Assembly: GCF_900078315.1 (NCBI RefSeq)
Contig: NZ_FKBS01000014.1
Location: 618,802 to 682,801 of the forward strand
Direction of reading: 5' to 3'
Origin: Bordetella ansorpii
GTDB taxonomy: Bacteria > Pseudomonadota > Gammaproteobacteria > Burkholderiales > Burkholderiaceae_B
DNA length: 64,000 nucleotides
The position numbers were made by a program, and so were the translations under genes. Shown in pieces: positions 8,381-16,287 of this stretch; positions within the stretch are counted from its first letter, which is position 1; each line of letters starts with the position of its first letter. Below the pieces are notes generated by a model, which saw only the letters and a list, made by a program, of their open reading frames with translations, did no database searches and was not told the origin of the DNA.

Positions 8381-9864
8381 GGCGTCTCCCCGATGTCGTG
8401 GGCCGGCGGGGCGTCTCCCGGCCAGCGTTGCATGATGCTTTTGTCTGTGGTGTGAAAGCGGATGGCGTCCTCGCCCGGCGGCTGTGCGTCGCCGGGCAGG
8501 GCGCCCGTCCAGCCGCCGAAGGCATGCCATGTCCGCGCGGCGGGCACGGGTACGTTGATGCCGGCCAGGCCGGTGCGGACCTGCCGCCCGAAAGCGAGCG
8601 CCGTGCCGCCGTCCGCGGTGAAGCACGATGCCGCGTTGGCGGATTCGTGGGCGTTGACCAGCGCGATCGCCGCGGCCAGGTCGGGCACGCGCAGGATGTT
8701 GAGTACCGGTCCGTAGATTTCTTCGCGATAGATGTTCATGCGAGGCGCCACGTGGTCGAACAGCGTGGCGCCCAGGAAGAAGCCGCGTTCATGGCCAGGC
8801 ACGGAAAGCCCGCGGCCGTCCACGCGCAGCGTGGCGCCCGAAGCTTCGCCATCCTCGATGTAGCGCATCACGCTCAGGCGATGCTGCGGGGTCGGCAGCG
8901 GCCCCATCTGCGCGCCGGGCGACAGGCCGTGGCCGATGGCCAATGCACGCACGCGCGGCGCCAGGCGTTCGGCCAGGGCGTCGCCGATGTCGCCCACCGC
9001 CACGGCGATCGCATTGGCCATGCCGCGCAGGCTGGCCGAGCCGAAGGCGCCCGCCATCAACGCGTCGGCGGCGCGGTCCAGGTCCGCATCGGGCATGACC
9101 ACGATGTGATGCTTCGCGCTGCCCAGCGCCTGCACGCGCTTGCCGTGCCGCGTGGCTTCGGTGTGCACCTCCTGGGCGACCGGCGTGGAGCCGATGAAGG
9201 AGACGGCGGCGATGTCGCGATGGGCGATCAGCGTATCGATGGCCTGCTTGTCGCCGAACAGCACATTGAAGGCGCCGTCGGGCAATCCGGCCTGCCGCAG
9301 CAGATGGCCCACGCGCAACGCTGCCGACGGCGTGCGCTGCGAAGGCTTGAGGATGAAGACGTTGCCGCACGCCAGCGCCAGCGCGAATTGGGCGCACGGC
9401 GCCAGCAGCGGCAGGCTGGACGGCGTGATGCCCAGCACGATGCCCAGCGGGGCGCGGACGCGCCAGTTGTCGATGCCGCTTTCGGCAGACGCCACGCGCC
9501 GGGTGTCCAGCCGCCCCGCGATGTCACAGGCGTGCGCCACCGCCTCGATGCCGCGCGCCACCTCGTCCACGGCCTCGGCCAGCACCTTGCCGTGCTCGCG
9601 CACGATCAGCTCGGCCAGTTCGTCCTGGTGCTGTTGCAGCAGGCCCTGGAACTCGGCCAGCACCCGTGCGCGTTGCTGGGGGGGCATGGCGGACCAGTCG
9701 GGAAAAGCCATGCTCGCGGCGGCCAGCGCGCCATCGATTTCCATGGGGCCGGCCAGGGGAACCGATCGCGTGACCGTGCCCTCGGCGGGATCGAAACCGT
9801 CCGCGTAGCGTCCGCTGCGGCCCTCGCAGGCCAGACCGTTGATGTAGAGGCTCAGTTGCTTCAT
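8374..9864 (-). CDS. Methylmalonate-semialdehyde-dehydrogenase-like protein with catalytic residues lost
   Basis: A 496-residue member of the MmsA/IolA branch of aldehyde dehydrogenases. True MmsA enzymes convert malonate or methylmalonate semialdehyde to acetyl- or propionyl-CoA. Family landmarks are kept: ACGNVFILKPSQ (166-176), FIGSTPVAQEV (223-233), MPDADLD (257-263), EEIYGPVL and GINVPVP. But the nucleophile site, normally GSAGERCMA, reads GSASLRGMA with Gly281 (GGC at 9024-9022) in place of Cys. The oxyanion site, normally TPFNFP, reads TPSSLP with Ser150 in place of Asn. The frame is intact and full length, so it is not a decayed pseudogene; dehydrogenase activity by the usual mechanism seems impossible. 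It lies between an aminotransferase and a transporter. Confidence 0.85.
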   Translation of the reverse strand: MKQLSLYINGLACEGRSGRYADGFDPAEGTVTRSVPLAGPMEIDGALAAASMAFPDWSAMPPQQRARVLAEFQGLLQQHQDELAELIVREHGKVLAEAVDEVARGIEAVAHACDIAGRLDTRRVASAESGIDNWRVRAPLGIVLGITPSSLPLLAPCAQFALALACGNVFILKPSQRTPSAALRVGHLLRQAGLPDGAFNVLFGDKQAIDTLIAHRDIAAVSFIGSTPVAQEVHTEATRHGKRVQALGSAKHHIVVMPDADLDRAADALMAGAFGSASLRGMANAIAVAVGDIGDALAERLAPRVRALAIGHGLSPGAQMGPLPTPQHRLSVMRYIEDGEASGATLRVDGRGLSVPGHERGFFLGATLFDHVAPRMNIYREEIYGPVLNILRVPDLAAAIALVNAHESANAASCFTADGGTALAFGRQVRTGLAGINVPVPAARTWHAFGGWTGALPGDAQPPGEDAIRFHTTDKSIMQRWPGDAPPAHDIGETPC

Positions 9865-9886
9865 TGTCGTACTGCGATGACGCCTG

Positions 9887-11212
9887 TCAGGCGATGTCCT
9901 TCAATACCTTGCCGATGCGCTCGAAGATCTCGCCGATCTGCGCTTCGTCGATGATCAGCGGCGGGGAAACCGCCAGGATGTCGCCGGTGTAGCGCACCAG
10001 CAGGCCCTGGTCGAAGCATTTCTGGAAGGCCTCGGCGGCGCGGGCGCCCGGCGCGCCGTCGCGCGGCGCCAGTTCGATGCCCGCCACCAGCCCCAGGTTG
10101 CGCACGTCGATCACGTTCGGCGCGCCCTCGAGCGAATGGGCCGCGGCCTCGAACGCGGGCGACAGCGTGCGCGCGCGTTCGAACAGGCCTTCGCGGCGGT
10201 AGATGTCCAGCGTGGCCAGGATGGCCGCGGTGGCCAGCGGATGCGCCGAATAGGTGTAGCCGTGGAAGAACTCGATGCCGCCCTCGACGCTGCCCACGAT
10301 GGCGTCGTGCACCTCGCGGCGCACCGCGACCGCGCCGGCCGGCACCGCGGCGTTGCTCACACCCTTGGCCATGGCGATCAGGTCGGGCGTGACGCCGAAG
10401 AATTCGCTGGCGGTGGCCGCGCCGAGGCGGCCATAGGCGGTGATGACTTCGTCGAAGATCAGCAGGATGCCATGCCGGGCCGTGATCTCGCGCAGCTTCT
10501 CCAGGTAGCCCTTGGGCGGAACCAGCACGCCTGTCGAGCCGGCCATCGGCTCGACGATGACGGCCGCGATGGTCGAGGCGTCATGCAGCGTGACCAGGCG
10601 TTCCAACTCTTCGGCCAGATGCGCGCCCCAGGCGGGCTGGCCCTTGGACCAGGCGTTCTGCTGCAGATTGTGCGTGTGCGGCAGGTGATCGACCGCGGGC
10701 AGCAGCGCGCCCGAGAAGGTCTTGCGGTTGGGCGAAATGCCGCCCACCGAGATGCCGCCGAAACCGACGCCGTGATAGCCGCGCTCGCGGCCGATCAGCC
10801 GGGTGCGCTGGCCTTCGCCGCGCGCGCGGTGATAGGCCAGGGCGATCTTCAGGGCGGTGTCGACCGACTCGGAGCCCGAATTGGTGAAGAAGATGCGGTC
10901 CAGCCCCTCGGGCATGAAGCCCGCCACGGCGCTGGCGGCTTCGAAGGCCTGGGGGTGCGCCAGCTGGAAGCCGGGCGCGTAGTCCAGCGACGCCGCCTGG
11001 CGCGCGATGGCCTGCACGATCTCGGCGCGGGCATGCCCGGCATTCACGCACCACAGGCCCGCCGTGCCGTCCAGGATGCGGCGCCCATCTGCCGACGTGT
11101 AGTACATGCCCTCGGCCGAGGCCAGCAGCCGGGGCTTGGCCTTGAACTGCTTGTTGGCGGTGAAGGGCATCCACAGATGGGACAGGTCGGGTTGGCCGGC
11201 GGGGGCATTCAT
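9887..11212 (-). CDS. Class III aminotransferase, beta-alanine/omega-amino-acid--pyruvate type
   Basis: A 441-residue PLP-dependent transaminase. It carries LWMPFTANKQFKAKPRLL at residues 13-30, typical of omega-amino acid:pyruvate aminotransferases, then IFDEVITAYGRLG (the Asp that binds the PLP ring nitrogen) and AMAKGVSNA with the PLP lysine. The likely reaction moves the amino group of beta-alanine or a similar omega-amine to pyruvate, leaving a semialdehyde. In the usual pathway the MmsA partner would oxidise that semialdehyde, but the adjacent MmsA-like protein has lost its catalytic residues. The start at 11212 (MNAPAGQP) is preferred over 11269 because of the family N-terminus and GGAG upstream. 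It is the first gene of the minus-strand operon. Confidence 0.88.
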   Translation of the reverse strand: MNAPAGQPDLSHLWMPFTANKQFKAKPRLLASAEGMYYTSADGRRILDGTAGLWCVNAGHARAEIVQAIARQAASLDYAPGFQLAHPQAFEAASAVAGFMPEGLDRIFFTNSGSESVDTALKIALAYHRARGEGQRTRLIGRERGYHGVGFGGISVGGISPNRKTFSGALLPAVDHLPHTHNLQQNAWSKGQPAWGAHLAEELERLVTLHDASTIAAVIVEPMAGSTGVLVPPKGYLEKLREITARHGILLIFDEVITAYGRLGAATASEFFGVTPDLIAMAKGVSNAAVPAGAVAVRREVHDAIVGSVEGGIEFFHGYTYSAHPLATAAILATLDIYRREGLFERARTLSPAFEAAAHSLEGAPNVIDVRNLGLVAGIELAPRDGAPGARAAEAFQKCFDQGLLVRYTGDILAVSPPLIIDEAQIGEIFERIGKVLKDIA

Positions 11213-11463
11213 GGCGGACTCCGTTGAAGGCGTTTTTTCGGGGAAACGGCAGGCCTGTGATCCGGGCACGGCTGGCCTGGCGGGAATCGTTCGATGCGGA
11301 TTGGCCCGGTCCGTCTGCGACTATAAATCGATTCGGCGCCACCCGCGCGATGGCGCGGGCCGCCCGACCGTGAGCAGGCCGCCACAGCTTGCGCAGGTGT
11401 CTGGAATGCCGGCGGATTCTCCCGGCCTTGCGCGGGCAGCCGCGCCAGGCCCGGCAGAGCCCG
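11213..11463. other. Intergenic region between folA and the aminotransferase operon
   Basis: About 250 bases without a gene. It must hold the promoter of the minus-strand operon. A minus-strand TATAGT (11325-11320) could be a -10 box but has no good -35. An 18-base perfect hairpin (CCCGCGC, loop GATG, GCGCGGG, 11342-11359) has no U-tract. Nothing else recognisable. Confidence 0.4.
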
Positions 11464-11955
11464 TCAGCCCGCCACGCGCCGGTACGTCACGAAGTCGTAG
11501 GGGTAGCCGTTCTCGGCCGGCTGCGGCAGGCGTTCGGTTTCTTCCCACCGGCCCGCGGGCAGTTCCGGAAACCACGCGTCGCCATCGATCTGCGCGTGCA
11601 CTTCGGTGGCGATGATGCGGTCGGCGCGCGGCAACGCCAGCGTGTAGATCTGCGCGCCGCCGATCACGAAGGCTTCCTGGTCGGCGGGGCAGGCGGCCAG
11701 GGCGGCATCCAGCGAGGGCACGACCACCGCACCCTGGGCCACGTAGCCGGGATTGCGCGTGATGACGATGTTGGCGCGGCCAGGTAGCGGCCGGCCCAGC
11801 GATTCCCAGGTGTTGCGGCCCATCACGATGGGATGGCCCAGCGTGCTGCGCTTGAAGTGAGCGAGGTCGCCCGGCAGTTTCCAGGGCAGGGCGTTGTCGC
11901 GGCCGATGACGCGGTTGTCGGCATAGGCCACGATGAGGGAGAGGCGGGACGGCAT
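11464..11955 (-). CDS. folA: Dihydrofolate reductase
   Basis: A 163-residue cytosolic enzyme reducing dihydrofolate to tetrahydrofolate with NADPH, close to the usual 159-residue length. Visible landmarks are SLIVAYADNRVIGRDNALPW at residues 6-25, the active-site acid in LPGDLAHFK, the NADPH-binding VMGRNTWESLGRPLPGR and the FVIGGAQIY block. It lies 39 bases downstream of thyA, the usual pairing: thymidylate synthase makes dihydrofolate and DHFR recycles it. Confidence 0.97.
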   Translation of the reverse strand: MPSRLSLIVAYADNRVIGRDNALPWKLPGDLAHFKRSTLGHPIVMGRNTWESLGRPLPGRANIVITRNPGYVAQGAVVVPSLDAALAACPADQEAFVIGGAQIYTLALPRADRIIATEVHAQIDGDAWFPELPAGRWEETERLPQPAENGYPYDFVTYRRVAG

Positions 11956-11994
11956 GGACAGGAAGGGCGTGCGCAGTGTTGATGTGACGGGGGC

Positions 11995-12987
11995 TCAGAC
12001 GGCCATGGGGGCGGTCAGCGGCGGATGGTGCCGGTAGCCTTCGAGCTGGAAGTCGGATGGCTCGATGCGCTCCAGCCAGTCGGGCTCGTACCTGCCGGTC
12101 TGCGCGTAGTCGGGAATGCGGTCGCTCAGCACCAGCCTGGGCGCCTCGTAGGGCTCGCGGCGCAGTTGCTCCTGCAGCATGTCCACGTGGTTCTCGTAGA
12201 TGTGCGCATCGCCGATGAAGTACGTGAACCAGCGCGGCGTATAGCCCGTCAGCCGGCCGATCAGGTGCGTCAGGGCCGCGCCTTCCGTCAGGTTGAAGGG
12301 CGTGCCCAGGCCCAGGTCGTTGGAGCGGATGTACAGGCACAGCGAGATCTCGCGGCGGGCCTGGTTGACCAGGAACTGGTAGAGCAGGTGGCAGGGCGGC
12401 AGCGCCATTTCCTCGAGCTGCGCCCAGTTCCAGCCGTGGAACAGGATGCGGCGGCTGCCAGGATCCTCGATGATGGTGTCCAGGCAGGCGCGCAACTGGT
12501 CGATGGCCTTGTACAGCACGACGCTGCCCGCCGCCGACGAGCCTTCGGGCTCGTCCAGCACGCCGACACGGCGATAGCCGCGCGCCAGGGCATCGGCCAT
12601 CTGCGCCTCGCTGTGCGGCTGGCCCAGCGGGATGGTTTTATAGGCGGGCCATTCGCGCCATTGCACGCCGTAGACCGGACCGAGATCGCCCGCGCCCAAC
12701 CGGTACGGATTGGCCAGCCATGCCGCGTTCTCGTTGGCGTTCTGGTCCCAGACCTTGCAGCCCAGCGCGTTGAACTCGGCGGCATTGCGGCTGGCACGCA
12801 TGAAGCCCACCAGTTCGCCGATGGCGGACTTGAACGCCAGCTTCTTGGTGGTGACGGCGGGGAACCCCTGCTGAAGATCGAACTTCATCATCGCGCCGGG
12901 CATGCTGAGCGTGCGGACGCCGGTGCGGTTTTCCTGCCAGGTGCCGTTGTCGAAGACGTCCTGGACGAGGGCGAGGTATTGCTTCAT
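11995..12987 (-). CDS. thyA: Thymidylate synthase
   Basis: A 330-residue ThyA that methylates dUMP to dTMP using methylene-tetrahydrofolate. The nucleophile cysteine is in [12 protein letters not shown]; the folate/dUMP sites are in NRTGVRTLS near the N-terminus and [12 protein letters not shown]. It is longer than the 264-residue E. coli enzyme because of an insertion of about 50-60 residues in the middle (around [20 protein letters not shown]), like the long form known from Lactobacillus casei. It is read just upstream of folA and 41 bases downstream of the OsmC gene, so the three may share a transcript. Confidence 0.97.
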   Translation of the reverse strand: MKQYLALVQDVFDNGTWQENRTGVRTLSMPGAMMKFDLQQGFPAVTTKKLAFKSAIGELVGFMRASRNAAEFNALGCKVWDQNANENAAWLANPYRLGAGDLGPVYGVQWREWPAYKTIPLGQPHSEAQMADALARGYRRVGVLDEPEGSSAAGSVVLYKAIDQLRACLDTIIEDPGSRRILFHGWNWAQLEEMALPPCHLLYQFLVNQARREISLCLYIRSNDLGLGTPFNLTEGAALTHLIGRLTGYTPRWFTYFIGDAHIYENHVDMLQEQLRREPYEAPRLVLSDRIPDYAQTGRYEPDWLERIEPSDFQLEGYRHHPPLTAPMAV

Positions 12988-13028
12988 GGTGTTCCTTTCA
13001 TGCCGTGCGGCCGCACGGGTGTTGCGGT

Positions 13029-13463
13029 TCAGGCCTGGGCCTGGGTGTCGACGATGTCGACGGTGAAGCCCAGTTCGGCCGTCTTGGCCAGCATGGCCGA
13101 CGCCGAGCAGTACTTCTCGTGCGACAGCTGCACCGCGCGTTCGACCGCCGCGCGAGGCAGGTTGGCGCCGGTGACGGTGAAAGCGAAGTTGATGCGGGTG
13201 AAGACCTTGGGATCGGTGTCGGCCCGGTCTGCCTCGAGCTTGACGCTGCAGCCGGTGACGGCATGGCGGCCGCGCTTGAGGATCAGCACCACATCGTACG
13301 CCGTGCAGGCGCCGGTGCCGGCCAGCAGCATTTCCATGGGGCGGGGGGCCAGGTTATGGCCGCCGCCATCGACGGCGCCGTCCATCACCGCCACGTGGCC
13401 GCTGCCCGTGCTGGCGGTGAACAGCATGCCGGAGGGGCCGCCCCAGTCGATCGTGCATTCCAT
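13029..13463 (-). CDS. OsmC-like (peroxiredoxin-type) protein
   Basis: A 144-residue small OsmC/Ohr-fold protein, a class of thiol peroxidases that reduce organic hydroperoxides. Both expected redox cysteines are present: Cys53 in GTGACTAYD and Cys119 in KYCSASAM. The start at 13463 (MECTIDWGG) is supported by AAGGA seven bases upstream; the frame is open much further upstream but that part overlaps coq7 on the other strand and is spurious. Length and the missing N-terminal extension place it in the YhfA-like OsmC subgroup rather than true Ohr. Confidence 0.88.
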   Translation of the reverse strand: MECTIDWGGPSGMLFTASTGSGHVAVMDGAVDGGGHNLAPRPMEMLLAGTGACTAYDVVLILKRGRHAVTGCSVKLEADRADTDPKVFTRINFAFTVTGANLPRAAVERAVQLSHEKYCSASAMLAKTAELGFTVDIVDTQAQA

Positions 13464-13658
13464 CTTCAGGTCCTTGGGCGGCCCGCGGGCCGCGTCTAGT
13501 CTATATAGAGGTAACCGGGATCCCTCGGCCAGGCGCGCCGGGCACGTGCGTTGCGCAAACGGGATCCAGATCAAAAACCGATGATACCCGGCCCTTACAA
13601 TCAGGGGATCAGAGTCCCGCCCGCCGTCAGGGGCAGGCCATCGCCCAAGGAGTCCACC
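13464..13658. promoter_or_regulatory. Divergent promoter region between the OsmC gene and coq7
   Basis: The 195 bases between the two divergent starts hold a plus-strand TACAAT (13596-13601) as a plausible -10 for coq7 and a minus-strand TATATA (13507-13502) as a plausible -10 for the OsmC gene. Neither has a convincing -35 box, so the assignment is tentative. Confidence 0.35.
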
Positions 13659-14330
13659 ATGTCCGCGCCTTTCCTTCCCGCCCCGTTCTTCGTGCGCCGC
13701 GCCGGCCCGCTGGACGCGTTGCTGGGCGAGGCCGACCGGGCGCTGCGCGTGCTGTCGCGCGCGGCCACCGCCAGCCGGCCGTATCCCGCCGACGCGCCCG
13801 AGGCCGCCGATACGCTGGGCGAACGCGAGCGCCGCCATGCCGCCGGCCTGATGCGCGTCAATCATGTGGGCGAGGTCTGCGCCCAGGCGCTCTACCGCGG
13901 CCAGGCCGTGGCGTGCCGCGACGAAGCGGCGCGCAACCTGATGCATTCGGCCGCTGCCGAAGAAGTCGACCATCTGGCCTGGTGCGACCGCCGCCTGCAG
14001 GAGCTCGACAGCCGTCCCAGCCTGCTGAACCCGTTGTGGTATGCGGGCTCGTTTGCATTGGGCGTGCTGGCCAGCGCCGCCGGCGCGCCGCGCAACCTGG
14101 GTTTCATGGCCGAGACCGAGCGCCAGGTCGAAGAGCACCTGGACAGCCACCTGCGCACCTTGCCGGAACGGGACCAGCGCTCGCGCCAGATCGTGCGTCA
14201 GATGCGCGACGAGGAGGCGGCGCATCGCGCCAGCGCCGAACGGGCGGGCGGCGTGGCGCTGCCCGCGCCGGTGCGCGGCGCCATGCGCGCCATGTCCAGG
14301 GTGATGACCCGCACGGCGTACTGGATCTGA
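13659..14330 (+). CDS. coq7: 3-demethoxyubiquinol 3-hydroxylase (Coq7, di-iron)
   Basis: A 223-residue Coq7-type carboxylate-bridged di-iron hydroxylase that carries out the last ring hydroxylation of ubiquinone synthesis. Iron ligands are visible in the paired motifs [18 protein letters not shown] (E and following helix), [26 protein letters not shown] and RDEEAAHR. The start at 13659 (MSAPFLPAP) has AAGGAG upstream. Ubiquinone is made at the inner membrane, matching the short amphipathic and hydrophobic stretches around [14 protein letters not shown]. Confidence 0.95.
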   Translation: MSAPFLPAPFFVRRAGPLDALLGEADRALRVLSRAATASRPYPADAPEAADTLGERERRHAAGLMRVNHVGEVCAQALYRGQAVACRDEAARNLMHSAAAEEVDHLAWCDRRLQELDSRPSLLNPLWYAGSFALGVLASAAGAPRNLGFMAETERQVEEHLDSHLRTLPERDQRSRQIVRQMRDEEAAHRASAERAGGVALPAPVRGAMRAMSRVMTRTAYWI

Positions 14331-14365
14331 AAACCCTTCCGCCATCAGGGGATGGTGCGTCGCGC

Positions 14366-14402
14366 AAAAAAAGGGGTCGCAGGTTGGGCGGCGCCTTTTT
14401 TC
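14366..14402 (+). terminator. Rho-independent terminator after coq7
   Basis: A stem (GGGGTCGC against GCGGCGCC, one mismatch and one G-T pair) flanked by seven A on the left and six T on the right. The A/T flanks extend the stem and would let it work in both directions. It begins 35 bases after the coq7 stop. Confidence 0.7.
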
Positions 14403-14588
14403 TAGCACGCGTCCCAGGGCAGTGTCCCTAGGGTTTGCATGTAAGGGTTAGCCCAGCCATTCGCCGGATAAGTCGACAAGAGTTCGACCATCTCCCTGGG
14501 AAGCCCAGGGGAGAGGGCCGAAATTCCGTCCAATCCCGATGCAATTTCGCAACACATGGCTTTTCTGCCGCGACGGCCCAAAAAATTC
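14403..14588. other. Non-coding stretch between the coq7 terminator and the candidate small RNA
   Basis: No credible gene. One hairpin is visible at 14490-14513 (CTCCCTGGG, loop AAG, CCCAGGGGAG). Several short open frames on the minus strand cross this stretch and the small RNA; they lack family features and are not called. Confidence 0.5.
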
Positions 14589-14617
14589 TTGCATTGCACA
14601 AATCGTTTGGGTAAGAT
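14589..14617 (+). promoter_or_regulatory. Sigma-70 promoter of the candidate small RNA
   Basis: TTGCAT (14589-14594), a 17-base spacer and TAAGAT (14612-14617). The spacing is ideal and each hexamer matches consensus at four or more positions. It would start a transcript near 14624, about 150 bases before a strong terminator, with no gene between. Confidence 0.6.
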
Positions 14618-14623
14618 TCGTAC

Positions 14624-14772
14624 ATCGGATGTCGAAACGCAAACGGCGCGGTGCAAAACCCCGGTTGCAATGGTTCTGGCAGTAGCCCAACCCCGACATG
14701 CCACGGTTGTCTCCTCCACCCTCCTCCTTTGGTGGATTTAGCCCGAGATCTTACGATCTCGGGCTTTTTTTT
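14624..14772 (+). ncRNA. Candidate trans-acting small RNA with two CUCCUCC motifs
   Basis: A predicted transcript of about 150 nt bounded by a 17-spaced sigma-70 promoter and an intrinsic terminator. Internal pairing is visible: ATGTCG (14629-14634) with CGACAT (14694-14699), and GCAAACGG with CCGGTTGC nested inside. Then comes a small hairpin TCCACC / GGTGGA (14715-14720 with 14731-14736). CTCCTCC occurs twice, at 14711-14717 and 14721-14727, the second copy lying in that hairpin loop. CUCCUCC is complementary to the Shine-Dalgarno sequence, and known small RNAs in other proteobacteria use exposed copies to pair with mRNA leaders. No protein is encoded. I do not recognise a named family. Confidence 0.6.
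14741..14772 (+). terminator. Strong intrinsic terminator of the candidate small RNA
   Basis: A perfect 10-base stem (GCCCGAGATC / GATCTCGGGC) with a TTAC loop followed by eight T. No coding gene ends nearby, which is the main reason to suspect a non-coding transcript upstream. Confidence 0.85.
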
Positions 14773-15025
14773 AGCCCTTTTTAATGCGTCCCCAATAAGT
14801 TTGATTGTTGGGCGGGTTCTCATGGTTTTCCCGAACGTTACAATGCCCTGATTCGCGGCGTTGCCGCGTCATGGGCAGAGCCGCTCGCAACCCCCTGGGC
14901 CGCCTTCGGTCTCGTTACGATCTTTACCCAGGGCTTGCACTTCTCTGGTGTCTCGCATACACAAGCGTTACATCAGCCGCCCATAATGGCAACCCTGTCT
15001 CGACAGACCATCCAAAGGTGATTCA
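14773..15025. other. Leader region of the polysaccharide cluster
   Basis: About 250 bases before the first cluster gene. TACAAT at 14839-14844 is a possible -10 but lacks a clear -35. A long-range repeat CCCTGGG (14894-14900) / CCCAGGG (14927-14933) could fold in the leader. No JUMPstart-like element was seen. AAAGG at 15014-15018 is the ribosome binding site of the next gene. Confidence 0.35.
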
Positions 15026-16129
15026 GTGACCTGGCTGTATATCTGCGTGGTCGCGTTCATGGTGGGGGGACTCATCGTGGCGTCCGAGCGCTGGCACGGC
15101 GCTTTCACGGGCGACAGCGACTTCAACAAACCGCAGGCCTCGCATGCGCGAGCCACGCCGCGCGTCGGCGGTCTGGCCGTCCTTGCCGGCTCGCTGGCGG
15201 GCCTGCTGGTGCTCGGCCCCAGCAACATGACCCTGACGTGGCTTTGGCCCGCGTTGTTCGTCTCCGCGCTGCCCGTCTTCGTGGCTGGCCTGCTGGAAGA
15301 CATCACGAAAGACATCGGCGCCAGCCGCCGCCTGCTGGCCGCGTTCGGTTCCGCCGCCATCGCCTGGTGGCTGCTGGGCGGCGTCAGCAAGGTCGGTATC
15401 TATTGGGCCGACTGGGTGCTGTCGTTCTGGCCGGTCTCCCTGATCTTCACGATGTTCGCCGTGGGTGGCTGCACGCATGCCCTGAACATCGTCGACGGCA
15501 TGAACGGCCTGGCCGGGATGGTGGCCACGTTGATGGCCGTGTCCATCAGTCTGGTGGCGCTGCAAGTGGGCGACATGCCCATCTTCATGATCTCCGCCGC
15601 GCTGGCTTCGGCCACGCTGGGCTTCCTGGTCTGGAATTTCCCGTTCGGCCGCGTCTTCCTGGGCGATGGCGGGGCGTACTTCCTGGGGTTCATGCTGGCC
15701 GAGCTGGCCGTGCTGCTGGTCGTGCGCAATCCGTCGGTCTCGCCGTTCTACGCGCTGGCGGTGCTGTTCTATCCCGTCTTCGAGACCGGTTTCTCCATCT
15801 GGCGCCGCCGCTTCAAGCGCGGCGTGCCGGTGGATCAGCCGGACGCGCTGCACCTGCATCAACTGGTCTTCCGCCGCCTGGTGCGCGTCACGTTCAGCCG
15901 GGGCCGCCGCCACGCGGTGCCCGCGCTGTGCAACGCCATGGCCTCTCCTTACATGTGGGTGCTGGCCCTGATCGGCCTGGTGCCCGCCACCATCTGGTGG
16001 GACAACGCCTGGTTCCTCTGCGGCAGCCTGGTGGTGTTCGCCAGCGTCTACACCTGGCTCTACATGCGCCTGGTGTCGTGGCGGCGCCCCGGTTGGCTGC
16101 TGCTTCCGTCGGTGCTTCGCACGCCTTGA
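15026..16129 (+). CDS. WecA/MraY-family polyprenyl-phosphate sugar-1-phosphate transferase
   Basis: A 367-residue integral membrane protein of the MraY/WecA superfamily with about ten hydrophobic helices. These enzymes move a sugar-1-phosphate from a UDP sugar to undecaprenyl phosphate and so start a lipid-linked glycan. Conserved parts visible: the acidic loop GLLEDITKDIGASRR, NIVDGMNGLAGM, FLGDGGAYFLGF and the C-terminal DALHLHQLVFRRLVR. It begins with GTG at 15026, preceded by AAAGG. As first gene of the cluster it probably sets the first sugar, most likely an N-acetylhexosamine phosphate (inference). Confidence 0.88.
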   Translation: MTWLYICVVAFMVGGLIVASERWHGAFTGDSDFNKPQASHARATPRVGGLAVLAGSLAGLLVLGPSNMTLTWLWPALFVSALPVFVAGLLEDITKDIGASRRLLAAFGSAAIAWWLLGGVSKVGIYWADWVLSFWPVSLIFTMFAVGGCTHALNIVDGMNGLAGMVATLMAVSISLVALQVGDMPIFMISAALASATLGFLVWNFPFGRVFLGDGGAYFLGFMLAELAVLLVVRNPSVSPFYALAVLFYPVFETGFSIWRRRFKRGVPVDQPDALHLHQLVFRRLVRVTFSRGRRHAVPALCNAMASPYMWVLALIGLVPATIWWDNAWFLCGSLVVFASVYTWLYMRLVSWRRPGWLLLPSVLRTP

Positions 16130-16287
16130 AGTTCCCTTTCCGCTCGCGCGGTCACCATTGCGGCCTCATGGCCGCTGGGGCAGTGTTGCCGTCCCACTCG
16201 CAGCCTTGCACGGTTTGGATGGCGACCGCGTTGTATTCCCTCTGAAATCTGAATTGCGGTTCCGATCCGCCGAAACAAGGAAGAGTT

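Noticed and set aside
8381-8626. An upstream extension of the substrate-binding protein
   Set aside because: It would bury the signal peptide and lies inside the aldehyde-dehydrogenase-like gene; the ATG at 8380 fits the family.
14402-14823. Short minus-strand frames (83-131 codons) across the gap before the polysaccharide cluster
   Set aside because: No ribosome binding site or family features, and they run across two clear terminators and the small-RNA signals.
14773-15025. A JUMPstart or riboswitch in the leader of the polysaccharide cluster
   Set aside because: Only a weak -10 and one long-range inverted repeat were found; no conserved element could be recognised.
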